Below, in pieces: positions 1 to 6,495 of a stretch of DNA of 6,495 nucleotides (position 1 is its first letter; the number at the start of each line of letters is the position of its first letter). The stretch lies in assembly GCA_021783895.1 (NCBI GenBank), contig JAJXTJ010000074.1:1-6495 (forward strand), given 5' to 3'. Position numbers and translations under genes: made by a program. The notes under the pieces were generated by a model that saw only the letters and a program-made list of their open reading frames with translations, was not told the DNA's origin and searched no databases. The DNA is from Pseudomonadota bacterium (GTDB lineage: Bacteria > Pseudomonadota > Gammaproteobacteria > Burkholderiales > Sulfuricellaceae).

Positions 1-606
1 GCCGAATTCGCGCGTGTGCAGCGGGTGGCGCCAAATCTCGGCGAGCGGGTTGGCCAGCACCTTGCCCTTGTTCTTGCGCAGCACCGCCGCCACCTCGGCC
101 TGGCAGCAGGGCACCAGCACGATGAATTTGGCCTGCTTCTGCAAGGCGAACCGGATGGCGTCGTCCGTCGCCGTATCGCAGGCGTGCAGCGCCGTCACCA
201 CGTCGATTTTTTCCGGCAGCTCGGCGCTGGCCGTCGCGGCTTCCACCGACAGGTTGAGGAAGGTCATGCGCCCGAAGCCCAGCCGCCCTGCCAGTTCGCG
301 GGATTTGACGACCAGTTCCTGGCGGGTTTCGATGCCGTAGATGTGCCCCGCCGCCAGTTCCTTGAAGAACAGGTCGTACAGGATGAAACCCAGATAGGAC
401 TTGCCCGCGCCGTGGTCAGCCAGGGTCAGGTTGTCGTTCCCGGCCAGCACTTCCTTCAGCAGCGGCTCGATGAAGTGGAACAGGTGATAAACCTGTTTCA
501 GCTTGCGCCGGCTGTCCTGATTGAGCTTTCCATCCCGCGTTAAAATATGCAGCTCTTTGAGAAGCTCGATGGATTGGCCGGGCCTGATTTCGGGGATGAG
601 ATTCAC
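1..606 (-). CDS. SAM-dependent methyltransferase, Methyltransf_32-like (3' end outside window)
   Basis: Reverse-strand reading frame open from a GTG at 606 to the left edge, giving 202 residues with no stop, so the C-terminus is missing. A short N-terminal helical region is followed by a Rossmann methyltransferase core. Motif I reads ADHGAGKSYLGF (residues 63-74), where relatives usually have a D-x-G-x-GKSYL pattern. An acidic residue ends strand 2 (GIETR, E93). HACDTATDDA (141-150) and a VPCCQ segment (165-169) are typical of the family I know as Methyltransf_32. Such proteins are class I SAM-dependent methyltransferases. The substrate is not known to me; RNA is plausible but unproven. The GTG was chosen because AGGA lies 7 nt upstream, no ATG/GTG/TTG occurs further upstream before an in-frame stop, and the protein then begins just before the conserved region. 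A CTG further upstream cannot be excluded. The gene is divergent from the repeat-protein gene at 785. Confidence 0.85.
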   Translation of the reverse strand, partial: MNLIPEIRPGQSIELLKELHILTRDGKLNQDSRRKLKQVYHLFHFIEPLLKEVLAGNDNLTLADHGAGKSYLGFILYDLFFKELAAGHIYGIETRQELVVKSRELAGRLGFGRMTFLNLSVEAATASAELPEKIDVVTALHACDTATDDAIRFALQKQAKFIVLVPCCQAEVAAVLRKNKGKVLANPLAEIWRHPLHTREFG

Positions 607-617
607 GATGGCTTCCT
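607..617 (-). promoter_or_regulatory. Ribosome binding site for the methyltransferase GTG start
   Basis: On the reverse strand AGGA (plus-strand TCCT, 614-617) precedes the GTG at 604-606 with a 7-nt spacer. This is the only Shine-Dalgarno-like site well placed for a start in this frame, so it decides the non-ATG start. Confidence 0.5.
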
Positions 618-784
618 GATGGGGATAAGGCCATTTTAGCGTTTTCAGCGCCTTGCGTCTGTTTGACGGCCAAAATTCTCAAACCTCGGCGCACCTCCAA
701 GCGTGTCCGCGATCATCTCCCCATGGCATGAAAAGACTCACGCGCGTATCATGGTCGGGTCAATCGGCATTTAATCACTCACTC

Positions 785-1147
785 ATGAATCCACTATTTA
801 GAATCAAGCTTGCGCTTCTGGCCGTCATGTTCTGCAGCTGCGTTTCTGCCAGCGCGGATGAGCCAGCTCAGCCCGCCAAGGGCGAGCCAACACCTGTCGT
901 TGTAAAGGTAGAGAAGGCAATAGAGCATGGCGTAAAGGCCGCCGTTCGCGGTGTAGAAAAGGGCGTGAAAGCAGGCGCACATGGGGTCGAGCGTGGCGCG
1001 CACGCTGCTGCCAAAGGTGTTGATCGCGGCGCTAAGGCTGCCGCGAGGGGCGTCGAACGCGGCGCAACAGCAACGGCCCACGCTGCCAAGACTGTCGCAA
1101 GGAAAGTGAGCCCTTCACCCGAGTCTTCCTCAGCGGAAAGCAAATGA
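785..1147 (+). CDS. Small exported protein with 11-residue Ala/Gly/Val (hendecad) repeats
   Basis: A 120-residue protein of unknown function. Residues 1-24 form a signal peptide: MNPLFRIK, a hydrophobic stretch, then ASA before DEP as a likely signal peptidase I site. No good lipobox is seen, although Cys18 and Cys20 lie in the signal region. A Pro-rich linker (25-38) follows. Residues 42-107 repeat every 11 positions with consensus [AG]-[AV]-[RHK]-G-V-[ED]-[KR]-G-[AV]-x-A, clearest in four back-to-back units (53-96). The tail (108-120) is Ser/Glu-rich. The mature repeat region is Lys/Arg/His-rich and free of Cys, Trp and Tyr. An 11-residue period suits a continuous amphipathic or hendecad helix, as in LEA proteins or synucleins; that comparison concerns shape, not homology. 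The frame is open upstream to 653, but ATG 785 is preferred because it places the signal peptide at the N-terminus. No strong Shine-Dalgarno site precedes it. A role in envelope stress or membrane binding is a guess. Confidence 0.75.
   Translation: MNPLFRIKLALLAVMFCSCVSASADEPAQPAKGEPTPVVVKVEKAIEHGVKAAVRGVEKGVKAGAHGVERGAHAAAKGVDRGAKAAARGVERGATATAHAAKTVARKVSPSPESSSAESK
941..1072 (+). repeat. Four tandem 33-bp coding repeats (11-residue units)
   Basis: Four consecutive 33-bp units encode AVRGVEKGVKA, GAHGVERGAHA, AAKGVDRGAKA and AARGVERGATA. Weaker units flank them on both sides (residues 42-52 and 97-107). Synonymous positions differ widely between units: Val at position 5 is gta, gtc, gtt and gtc, and Gly at position 4 is ggt, ggg, ggt and ggc. 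The protein pattern is therefore kept while the DNA has drifted, which points to old repeats under protein-level constraint and not to recent slippage. Confidence 0.8.
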
Positions 1148-1217
1148 GCCGAGAGCAAGCGGTCAGCGCTTAACCCCTCGCCAACGACAGGGATATATCA
1201 ACCTGAAAAACTTAGTT

Positions 1218-1348
1218 AGCCACAGAGAACACGGAGTTCTCGGAGGAAAAACAAAAGCTTAATGCATCGTCGCCGGCCACCCATCTGGTACAAAAGGGGC
1301 TGGCCGTAACCCACTGTTCTCTCTGTGTTCTCTGCGACCTCTGTGGCT
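1218..1348. repeat. 131-bp element with CCACAGAG-type inverted terminal arms
   Basis: The left end AGCCACAGAG (1218-1227) is the exact reverse complement of CTCTGTGGCT (1339-1348). Left 1223-1236 also matches the reverse complement of 1321-1334 at 13 of 14 positions. The right arm carries one extra roughly 9-nt CRCAGAG-type unit, so the arms are built from a degenerate 9-nt motif. The left arm includes a perfect hairpin GAGAAC/GTTCTC (1225-1230 with 1236-1241). The centre has a GGCCA...TGGCC stem. There is no coding capacity for a transposase, so it resembles a dispersed non-autonomous repeat. No target-site duplication was recognised. Confidence 0.55.
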
Positions 1349-1395
1349 TGAACTGCGGTTTAACACTCCATTGGAAGTTATCTATCATAGAGACA

Positions 1396-1468
1396 CGTAG
1401 GAGGCCCGCTTGCCGGGCCGAATCCGGCTCCTGCGGTTCGCACCGCGAGCGGTGCTCCTACGGTTTTT
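1396..1468 (+). terminator. Possible transcription terminator formed by the REP pair and T-run
   Basis: The second REP hairpin and the closing 8-bp outer stem (ending at 1462) are followed directly by six T residues (1463-1468) on the plus strand. This could end transcripts coming from the repeat-protein gene. It lies about 250 bp past that stop codon, so read-through up to this point would be needed. No matching T-run follows in the minus direction. Confidence 0.4.
1397..1461. repeat. Pair of inverted REP-like units (BIME-like)
   Basis: Unit 1 (1397-1422, plus) begins GTAGGAGGCCCGCTTGCC and ends GAA. Unit 2 (1437-1461, minus) begins GTAGGAGCACCGCTCGCG and ends GAA. A 14-nt spacer separates them. 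Each unit has its own perfect stem: GGCCCG/CGGGCC (1403-1408 with 1414-1419) and GCACCGC/GCGGTGC (1440-1446 with 1449-1455). The heads pair with each other (CGTAGGAG 1396-1403 with CTCCTACG 1455-1462), so the whole could also form a three-way junction. This matches the general design of proteobacterial REP/BIME elements, which are usually intergenic and are mobilised by RAYT transposases. No RAYT gene lies in the window. Confidence 0.75.
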
Positions 1469-1533
1469 TCGGCGCGATTCTGCACAAGGCCGATTGCTAC
1501 GCCAACCTCTGTCAGACCATCCACCCCTCTCGA

Positions 1534-1965
1534 CTACTTCACAATTCCCAGCAGCTCCACCTCAAAAATCAGCGGGGCATTGGGGGGTATGGTTCCCGGT
1601 ATGCCACGCGGACCGTAAGCCAGATTGCCGGGGCAAGCCAACCTTGCCTTGCCGCCGACTTTCATGGTTTGAACGCCTTCGGTCCAGCAGGGAATGACCC
1701 GGTTCAGGGGGAAAGTGGCCGGCTGGCCTCTTTTGTAGGAGCTGTCGAATTCCTTCCCGTCGGTAAGGGTTCCGCGATAATTAACCTTGACCGTATCGGT
1801 TGCTTTCGGACTTTCTCCAGATCCCTCTTTCAAGGTGGTGATCACGATCCCGGAAGCGGTCTTTACTTCCTTGGCCTCGGCTGCAGGGGTTGTTGACTCC
1901 GCGGCGCAAGCGCTTAGCGATAGTACGAGAGACATTGCAGCGATTAGCGTGCATGTTTTTGTCAT
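1534..1965 (-). CDS. FKBP-type peptidyl-prolyl cis-trans isomerase, lipoprotein
   Basis: A 143-residue protein. The N-terminus [20 protein letters not shown] is a lipoprotein signal peptide with lipobox LSAC (17-20). Lipidation at Cys20 would anchor the mature protein to the periplasmic side of a membrane. After a short linker, residues 37-143 form one complete FKBP domain. Recognisable elements are VNYRGTL (61-67), the EFDSS loop (72-76), the active-site Trp in IPCWTEGVQ (91-99), LAYGPRG (115-121), and the closing [14 protein letters not shown] (126-139). These carry the usual aromatic pocket residues (Tyr63, Phe73, Trp94, Tyr117). The family catalyses cis-trans isomerisation at Xaa-Pro bonds and often acts as a chaperone. 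There is no Mip/FkpA-type dimerisation domain, so this is the minimal form. Two cysteines (Cys93, Cys111) lie in the mature domain. The frame is open upstream to 2154, but ATG 1965 fits the signal peptide and has a GA-rich stretch 5 nt upstream. It lies 200 bp downstream of the GGDEF-EAL gene, same strand, so co-transcription is possible but unproven. Confidence 0.9.
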   Translation of the reverse strand: MTKTCTLIAAMSLVLSLSACAAESTTPAAEAKEVKTASGIVITTLKEGSGESPKATDTVKVNYRGTLTDGKEFDSSYKRGQPATFPLNRVIPCWTEGVQTMKVGGKARLACPGNLAYGPRGIPGTIPPNAPLIFEVELLGIVK

Positions 1966-2165
1966 GGAAGTCTTTCTTGTTGAGATTGAATCGAAGGAGT
2001 TCATTAGCCGCTTCGGCCCCAGTCTGTATTTTGCGACGACCAGCGCCGTTTTGCCTGGTTTATAGATGGAATTTCCTTTCAATCGGATTTCGATTTTTTC
2101 CTGTCCGTCACCCAGGCATAGAACATGGGCAGGTAGAACAGGCTCATGAGGCAAAATATCCTCTT

Positions 2166-5100
2166 TCAGCGCGCGGCTCTTCCCCGCACAAACGCTTCGA
2201 ACTGGCCGGCAGGCAGCGGCCTGCTGTAATAATGACCCTGCACTTCATCGCACCCCTGCTCGCGCAGGAACGCCAACTGGCCTTCCGTTTCCACCCCCTC
2301 GGCGATCGTTTGCAGGCCCAGGCTTTTCGCCATGCTGATCACGGCGTTAACGATGGCTCTGTCTTCCGGGTCTTCGATAAGGCCGCTCACGAAAGACTGG
2401 TCGATCTTGAGCTTGTAGACTTTGAAACGTTTGAGATAACTCAAGCTGGAATAGCCGATGCCGAAGTCGTCAAGCGACATGTGGATACCGCGCTGGTGCA
2501 GATTATCCATCACCGCGATAGCGGCGAGCGGGTCGTCCATGGCGACGCCTTCGGTCAGTTCCAGTTCCAGATACTGGGGCGGCAGATTTTCCTCGTTGAC
2601 GATCCGCGTCACCAGTTCGGGCAAATTGACCTGGCGGAACTGCACTGCGGAAAGATTGACCGCGATAATCATCGGCGCGATACCGCTGTCCATCCAGGTT
2701 TTCATCTGGCGCGCCGCCGTGCGTAACACCCATTCCCCTATCGCCATAATCTGGCCGCTGTCTTCCGCAATCGGGATGAATTCGACGGGCGACACCTCGC
2801 CGAATTCGGGGTGAGTCCAGCGCAGCAAGGCTTCCGCGCCGATGATACACCCGTCGGTCATCGCCACTTGAGGCTGGTAATAAAGCTGCAACTGGTCGCG
2901 CTCCAGCGCACGGTGCAGGGCGTTTTCCAGTTGCATGTTGCGGACGGAGCGCGCCTGCATTTCCGGCTTGAAAAAACGATAGCGATTGCGGCCATCCTGC
3001 TTGGCGTGGTACATCGCCATATCGGCGCTTTTTGACAGGGCCTCGAAATCTTCGCCATCGCCGGGATAAGTGGCGATGCCGATGGAGACCGTGATGACCA
3101 TTTCATGCTGTTCGTGCTGGTAGTATTGGGCAACGGCTGCCAGCAATTTCTCCGCCACATGCGCTGCGGCGTCGGCGCCAGCGGTCGGCAGCACCAGAAT
3201 GAATTCGTCTCCGCCCAGACGTGAAAGCGTGTCTTCCTCGCGCACCAGGGTTTTCAGCCGTTTTGCCATCTCGATCAGCAACGCGTCGCCGAGCTGATGG
3301 CCGAACGTGTCGTTGATGTTCTTGAAATGGTCGAGATCGAGGAACAGCACCGCCATTGGCGTCCGCCTACGTTGCGCAGCGCTGAGGGCATAGCTGGCGC
3401 GATCCTTGAGCAACATGCGGTTCGGCAGCCCGGTGAGCGAATCGAAATGCGCCAGGTGCAGGATGTCCTCCTCGTTTTTCTTGTACTCGGTGATGTCGCT
3501 GAAAATGGCGATATATTCCGTCACCTTGCCGGCAGCGTCGCGCACCCGGCTGATCGAGAGCCATTCCGGGTAAACGCTGCCGTCCTTGCGCCGATTCCAT
3601 ATTTCGCCCTGCCAGCCACCTCCCGTATTGAGGGCATTCCACATGACCCGGTAGAAATCCTGGTCATGACGGCCCGAAGCCAATTGGCGCGGGTTCTGGC
3701 CCAGAACGTCGGCTTCGCTGTAACCGGTGATGACGGTGAAGGCATGATTGACCCTCACAATATTATTGTCGGCATCGGCAATGGCAATGCCTTCACTGGA
3801 CTGCTCGAACACCTTGGCGACGAGGGCGAGCTGCGCCTCTGCGCGCAGGCGTGCGGCTTCGCGGTCGAAATTGTCGAGCGCGTAGCTGATGTCATGCGCC
3901 ATTTCCGTGAGCAGGTTTTGCGCGGCTTCGTCGAACGCGTCGATTTCCCCGGCATATAAATTAAAAGAACCGATGACCTTGCCGTTGCGGCGTAGCGGCA
4001 GCGCGGCGCAAGCTGCCCAGCCGAAGCTTGCACCGAACTCGTGCCACGGCGCGGAGGGCGTGGCGTGGCAGCAATCCTGACACCAGACCGGGGAGGGGTC
4101 GCGCAGGATAATGCCGGCTGGCCCGCGACCGGTCGAGAAGTTTGCGTCCGCCGAGATCGAGAGGCCTTCCAGATATTCGACCCCCGCGCCAAACGAGGCG
4201 ACCGGCTTGACTATCTGGCTCGTCGCGTCGAGCAGGCCGATCCAGGCCATCTTCATGCCGCCGAACTCGACCGCATCCCGGCAGATTTGCGGGAATAGCT
4301 CCGCCTCGCTGCTGGTGCGCACGATAGCCTGGTTGCACTGGCTCAATGCGGCGTAGAGATTGGTCATGCGCTGGATTTTGGCTTCGGCGGCCTTGCGCTC
4401 GGTAATGTCGCGCACCATGGCGATGAAGTAATCCACCGCACCCTCGGCGTTGCGCACACATTTGACATCCACGGTGACATACACCACGGCGCCATCCTTG
4501 CGGATGCCGCGCCTGTCCATCACATAGCCTTCGGACTCCCCTTGCAACGCCCGCCCGAACCCGGCGACTTCGCTTTCCAGGTCTTGCGGGTGCGTCAGAT
4601 CCACCCAGCTTTTTGCGGCAAGTTCTTCGCGCGAGTAACCGAAAATTTCGCACAGACGGTCGTTAAACTGCATCCAGCGCTTGCTCGATGGCGAAATCAA
4701 GGCCATCCCGATAAAAGGCAAATCGTAAAAATTCCGCAGCAGCAGATTCTCCCGCGCTTGCAGCGCCAACTGATAGGTGCGCTGCTGCTGGCGCCACAGC
4801 AGCAATATCGCCGCGCTCACGGCGACAACGGAAAACAGCGCGACCAGGCTGCCCCACAGAACCAGCGCATGCAACGGCGCCAGTATTTCATCGCGGTCGA
4901 TCTTGGCAACCAGATACCAGTCGGTGCCAGGCACCGGGCGGTAAGCCGCCAGCACCGACACGCCTCGATAATCCTTGCCTTGCAGCGTACCGGGTTTGCC
5001 CGAACGGAGGGCGACGGCGGCAGGGAGCCGAGTCTCGGTTAAAGAGAAGCGCTGCGTCAGGGCGGCGCCCTGACGATGACGCAAGGTGTTGAGATACACG

Positions 5101-5978
5101 CCGGATTCGCCCTCACGCCGCACCAGCAAGGTTTCGCCGCTGGGGCTGGAGCCAGACCAGCTCTGAATATAGGGGAAAAGGAAGCGCGTGGGATCGACGT
5201 GCAACACCACGGCGCCGACCGCTTCCCGCCCCGTGACGCTGGAACGCAATAGGGGAACGACATAATCCAGGTGAAATTTGCCGGCAGCATCGCGGATCAG
5301 CTCGCCACGCTGCACCTCGCCACTGGCCAATGCCTTGGCCAACAGCGCCAGAGTCGGCGCCGGCGCCGCCGAATGTTTGCCCAAGGCAAGTATCGGTCGG
5401 CCCCGGGTATCCAGCAGCAAGGTGCCATCGTAGCCGCTGGCATGTCGAATCGCCTGAAAACGTCTGAGGATTTTGCCCCGTTGGGTCTCGTCGCCCTGCC
5501 GCAGGGCGGCAACGCGTGCAACGAACCCTTCATCGGCAGCCAGCGCAATGGCATCGGCCTGACGCTCGGCCAGCCAGCTCCCGATCTGCCCGGTCTTGAG
5601 GTCGGCGATGGCCTCCAGATCGGCATAGGCCTTACGCTCCATCTCCGGGCCGTGCATCTGGGTGAGCATGAGCATCGGCAGGGGCATTAACACGGCCATG
5701 ACAATCAATACCATCACCAGCTGGCGGGTTCCAGCCGGGCGCAATCCGGTAACGGGCGCCGCCTGAACATCCGCCGGCTCGCGTCCGGATTTTAGCAGGA
5801 GATAAAGCAGGAAGCTGGTCACGGCGACGAACGCCAAGCCCTTGGCGAGTTCGATACGGCCATGAAGAACCGGATCGCTGACGGCGAACGTCAGCAGCGT
5901 GCCTGACGCGACAATCCACAGGGCGGCAAAGACCGCATAGATCAGGGCGATACCGGCGGGGGAGCGTCGGTCAAACAT
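2166..5978 (-). CDS. Membrane sensor diguanylate cyclase/phosphodiesterase (Cache-PAS-GAF-PAS-GGDEF-EAL)
   Basis: A 1270-residue inner-membrane protein of cyclic di-GMP signalling. Two N-terminal membrane helices (about 9-33 and 44-62) form a hairpin. A third helix (86-106) and a fourth (371-395) enclose a Cache-like sensor of about 260 residues in the periplasm. Cytoplasmic parts follow: PAS with C-terminal PAC (about 411-527, ending RDITERK), GAF (about 540-700), PAS/PAC (about 715-833, ending SDITEYKK), GGDEF (838-1002) and EAL (about 1015-1262). The GGDEF signature is intact (922-926) and is preceded at the canonical 5-residue spacing by an RxxD inhibitory site (R913, D916). The EAL domain keeps EALLRW (1049-1054), N1108, E1143, DDFGIG (1170-1175), K1191/D1193 and AEGVET (1226-1231). 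Both activities therefore look possible; which dominates cannot be read from sequence. ATG 5978 is the only good start: an in-frame stop lies 21 nt upstream. No Shine-Dalgarno site is visible. The ligand is unknown. Confidence 0.95.
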   Translation of the reverse strand: MFDRRSPAGIALIYAVFAALWIVASGTLLTFAVSDPVLHGRIELAKGLAFVAVTSFLLYLLLKSGREPADVQAAPVTGLRPAGTRQLVMVLIVMAVLMPLPMLMLTQMHGPEMERKAYADLEAIADLKTGQIGSWLAERQADAIALAADEGFVARVAALRQGDETQRGKILRRFQAIRHASGYDGTLLLDTRGRPILALGKHSAAPAPTLALLAKALASGEVQRGELIRDAAGKFHLDYVVPLLRSSVTGREAVGAVVLHVDPTRFLFPYIQSWSGSSPSGETLLVRREGESGVYLNTLRHRQGAALTQRFSLTETRLPAAVALRSGKPGTLQGKDYRGVSVLAAYRPVPGTDWYLVAKIDRDEILAPLHALVLWGSLVALFSVVAVSAAILLLWRQQQRTYQLALQARENLLLRNFYDLPFIGMALISPSSKRWMQFNDRLCEIFGYSREELAAKSWVDLTHPQDLESEVAGFGRALQGESEGYVMDRRGIRKDGAVVYVTVDVKCVRNAEGAVDYFIAMVRDITERKAAEAKIQRMTNLYAALSQCNQAIVRTSSEAELFPQICRDAVEFGGMKMAWIGLLDATSQIVKPVASFGAGVEYLEGLSISADANFSTGRGPAGIILRDPSPVWCQDCCHATPSAPWHEFGASFGWAACAALPLRRNGKVIGSFNLYAGEIDAFDEAAQNLLTEMAHDISYALDNFDREAARLRAEAQLALVAKVFEQSSEGIAIADADNNIVRVNHAFTVITGYSEADVLGQNPRQLASGRHDQDFYRVMWNALNTGGGWQGEIWNRRKDGSVYPEWLSISRVRDAAGKVTEYIAIFSDITEYKKNEEDILHLAHFDSLTGLPNRMLLKDRASYALSAAQRRRTPMAVLFLDLDHFKNINDTFGHQLGDALLIEMAKRLKTLVREEDTLSRLGGDEFILVLPTAGADAAAHVAEKLLAAVAQYYQHEQHEMVITVSIGIATYPGDGEDFEALSKSADMAMYHAKQDGRNRYRFFKPEMQARSVRNMQLENALHRALERDQLQLYYQPQVAMTDGCIIGAEALLRWTHPEFGEVSPVEFIPIAEDSGQIMAIGEWVLRTAARQMKTWMDSGIAPMIIAVNLSAVQFRQVNLPELVTRIVNEENLPPQYLELELTEGVAMDDPLAAIAVMDNLHQRGIHMSLDDFGIGYSSLSYLKRFKVYKLKIDQSFVSGLIEDPEDRAIVNAVISMAKSLGLQTIAEGVETEGQLAFLREQGCDEVQGHYYSRPLPAGQFEAFVRGRAAR

Positions 5979-6114
5979 CGGCGAATGCGGGGGAGATCAT
6001 GTCAGCGCAAGATAAATATTTCGATGCTCGCGATTATGCGCTTTTTGCCCGGACAAAGCATCACGAAGACGCTTATGTGACGTCCCCGCCGTCGATAAGG
6101 AAAGGGGTAAACGC

Positions 6115-6495
6115 CTAACATTTCACGACTTTCGCGTCATTCAGACCGAATCTTTGCTTCAACTCGGGCGCCAGCCGCGCCCGAATCTCGTTCCTCACTT
6201 TGATGAAGCTTTCCAGCGGCTCGCCGTGGGGGTCGTGGAACGGCATGTGGATGGCGGGGATGGCCTTGGGGAAGACCGGGCAGGCTTCCCTGGCGTTGTC
6301 GCACACCGTCACCACCAGATCGATGGATTCGTTCATCACCGCGTCCACGTCTTTGGGATAAAGCCCTGCGGTGGGCAGGCCACCCTGCTTCAGCGCCTCG
6401 ATGGCGCCGTCCGCCACCTTCGGCTGGGGCCGGATACCGGCGGAAAGCGCCCGCACTTCCGGGCCGAGATCGTGATTGACGATGGCCTCAGCCAT
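6115..6495 (-). CDS. arsC: Arsenate reductase, thioredoxin-coupled low-MW phosphatase type (5' end outside window)
   Basis: The C-terminal 126 residues of an ArsC/low-molecular-weight tyrosine phosphatase family protein. The Met at the window edge is probably internal: in the family, MAEA directly follows the phosphate-binding loop CxGNxCRSQ, so some 10-20 residues with the nucleophilic Cys are cut off. The visible part has the SAG turn (18-20), TVCDNAREACPVFP (63-76) and FHDP (86-89), followed by a C-terminal helix (FIKVRNEIRARL). Cys65 and Cys72 are spaced like the redox pair (Cys82/Cys89) of staphylococcal ArsC. That pair forms the disulfide relay that thioredoxin resets while arsenate is reduced to arsenite in the cytoplasm. 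An extra Cys ends the protein (KVVKC). The gene stops at TAG 6115-6117, 136 bp before the GGDEF-EAL start; other ars genes may lie to the right. A plain tyrosine phosphatase is less likely because of the Cys pair. Confidence 0.85.
   Translation of the reverse strand: MAEAIVNHDLGPEVRALSAGIRPQPKVADGAIEALKQGGLPTAGLYPKDVDAVMNESIDLVVTVCDNAREACPVFPKAIPAIHMPFHDPHGEPLESFIKVRNEIRARLAPELKQRFGLNDAKVVKC

Larger units (their letters stand above)
1148..1533. other. Convergent intergenic spacer with repeat elements, no gene
   Basis: This 386-bp stretch lies between the 3' ends of the repeat-protein gene (plus) and the FKBP gene (minus). It holds an imperfect inverted-repeat element (1218-1348), a pair of REP-like units (1397-1461) and a T-run (1463-1468). 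A 5-bp hairpin just after the upstream stop (AAGCG/CGCTT, 1157-1171) lacks a T-run. I see no convincing gene on either strand. Confidence 0.7.

Noticed and set aside
16..543. Long plus-strand reading frames over the left edge
   Set aside because: They lie opposite the methyltransferase frame, whose family motifs are clear; their own translations show no recognisable domain.
653..784. N-terminal extension of the repeat protein from a start at 653
   Set aside because: It would bury the signal peptide 44 residues inside the protein, and the extension has no domain-like character.
1157..1171. Hairpin AAGCG/CGCTT after the repeat-protein stop as a terminator
   Set aside because: Only 5 bp and no T-run follows; too weak to call.
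1262..1309. Tiny plus-strand frame of 15 codons (MHRRRPPIWYKRGWP) with GGAGG upstream
   Set aside because: The GGAGG is about 15 nt away, which is too far, and the frame lies inside the inverted-arm repeat element.
1966..2154. Upstream extension of the FKBP protein to 2154
   Set aside because: The lipoprotein signal peptide begins exactly at ATG 1965, and the extension would make it internal.
4065..4082. CQDCCH as a c-type haem-binding site
   Set aside because: It does not match CxxCH, and the GAF domain lies in the cytoplasm, where c-type haem is not attached.
5971..6000. Nine-codon frame (MISPAFADV) overlapping the GGDEF-EAL start as a leader peptide
   Set aside because: There is no Shine-Dalgarno site before it and its length is expected by chance.
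5979..6114. Promoter for the GGDEF-EAL gene around a CATAAT hexamer
   Set aside because: No acceptable -35 hexamer lies at 16-18 nt spacing, so no promoter is called.

Overview
The window looks like an ordinary chromosomal stretch of a moderately GC-rich proteobacterium, most likely a betaproteobacterium. This is inferred from the type of GGDEF-EAL sensor, the small FKBP lipoprotein, the arsenate reductase and the style of intergenic repeats. No phage, integrase, IS transposase, CRISPR array, rRNA or tRNA was recognised.

Layout: (1) 1-606, minus strand, the N-terminal 202 codons of a Rossmann-fold methyltransferase (Methyltransf_32-like) that runs off the left edge. (2) 607-784, a divergent intergenic region. 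(3) 785-1147, plus strand, a small exported protein built from 11-residue Ala/Gly/Val repeats. (4) 1148-1533, a convergent intergenic spacer holding two repeat structures: a 131-bp element with 'CCACAGAG' inverted ends, and a pair of inverted REP-like units followed by a T-run. (5) 1534-1965, minus, an FKBP-type peptidyl-prolyl isomerase lipoprotein. (6) 2166-5978, minus, a 1270-residue membrane sensor with Cache, PAS, GAF, PAS, GGDEF and EAL domains. (7) 6115-6495, minus, the C-terminal 126 residues of a thioredoxin-type arsenate reductase that runs off the right edge.

The three right-hand genes point the same way, but the gaps (136 and 200 bp) are too wide to prove an operon and the functions do not form an obvious pathway. 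The GGDEF-EAL protein would make and/or degrade cyclic di-GMP in response to an extracytoplasmic ligand and to cytoplasmic PAS/GAF signals. ArsC would reduce arsenate in the cytoplasm, with the rest of any ars operon outside the window. The FKBP would assist folding at the cell envelope. The repeat protein has no assigned function.

I found no convincing new multi-gene system. The least explained items are the hendecad-repeat exported protein and the two repeat structures in the convergent spacer. A cysteine cluster in the sensor's GAF domain is a lesser curiosity.
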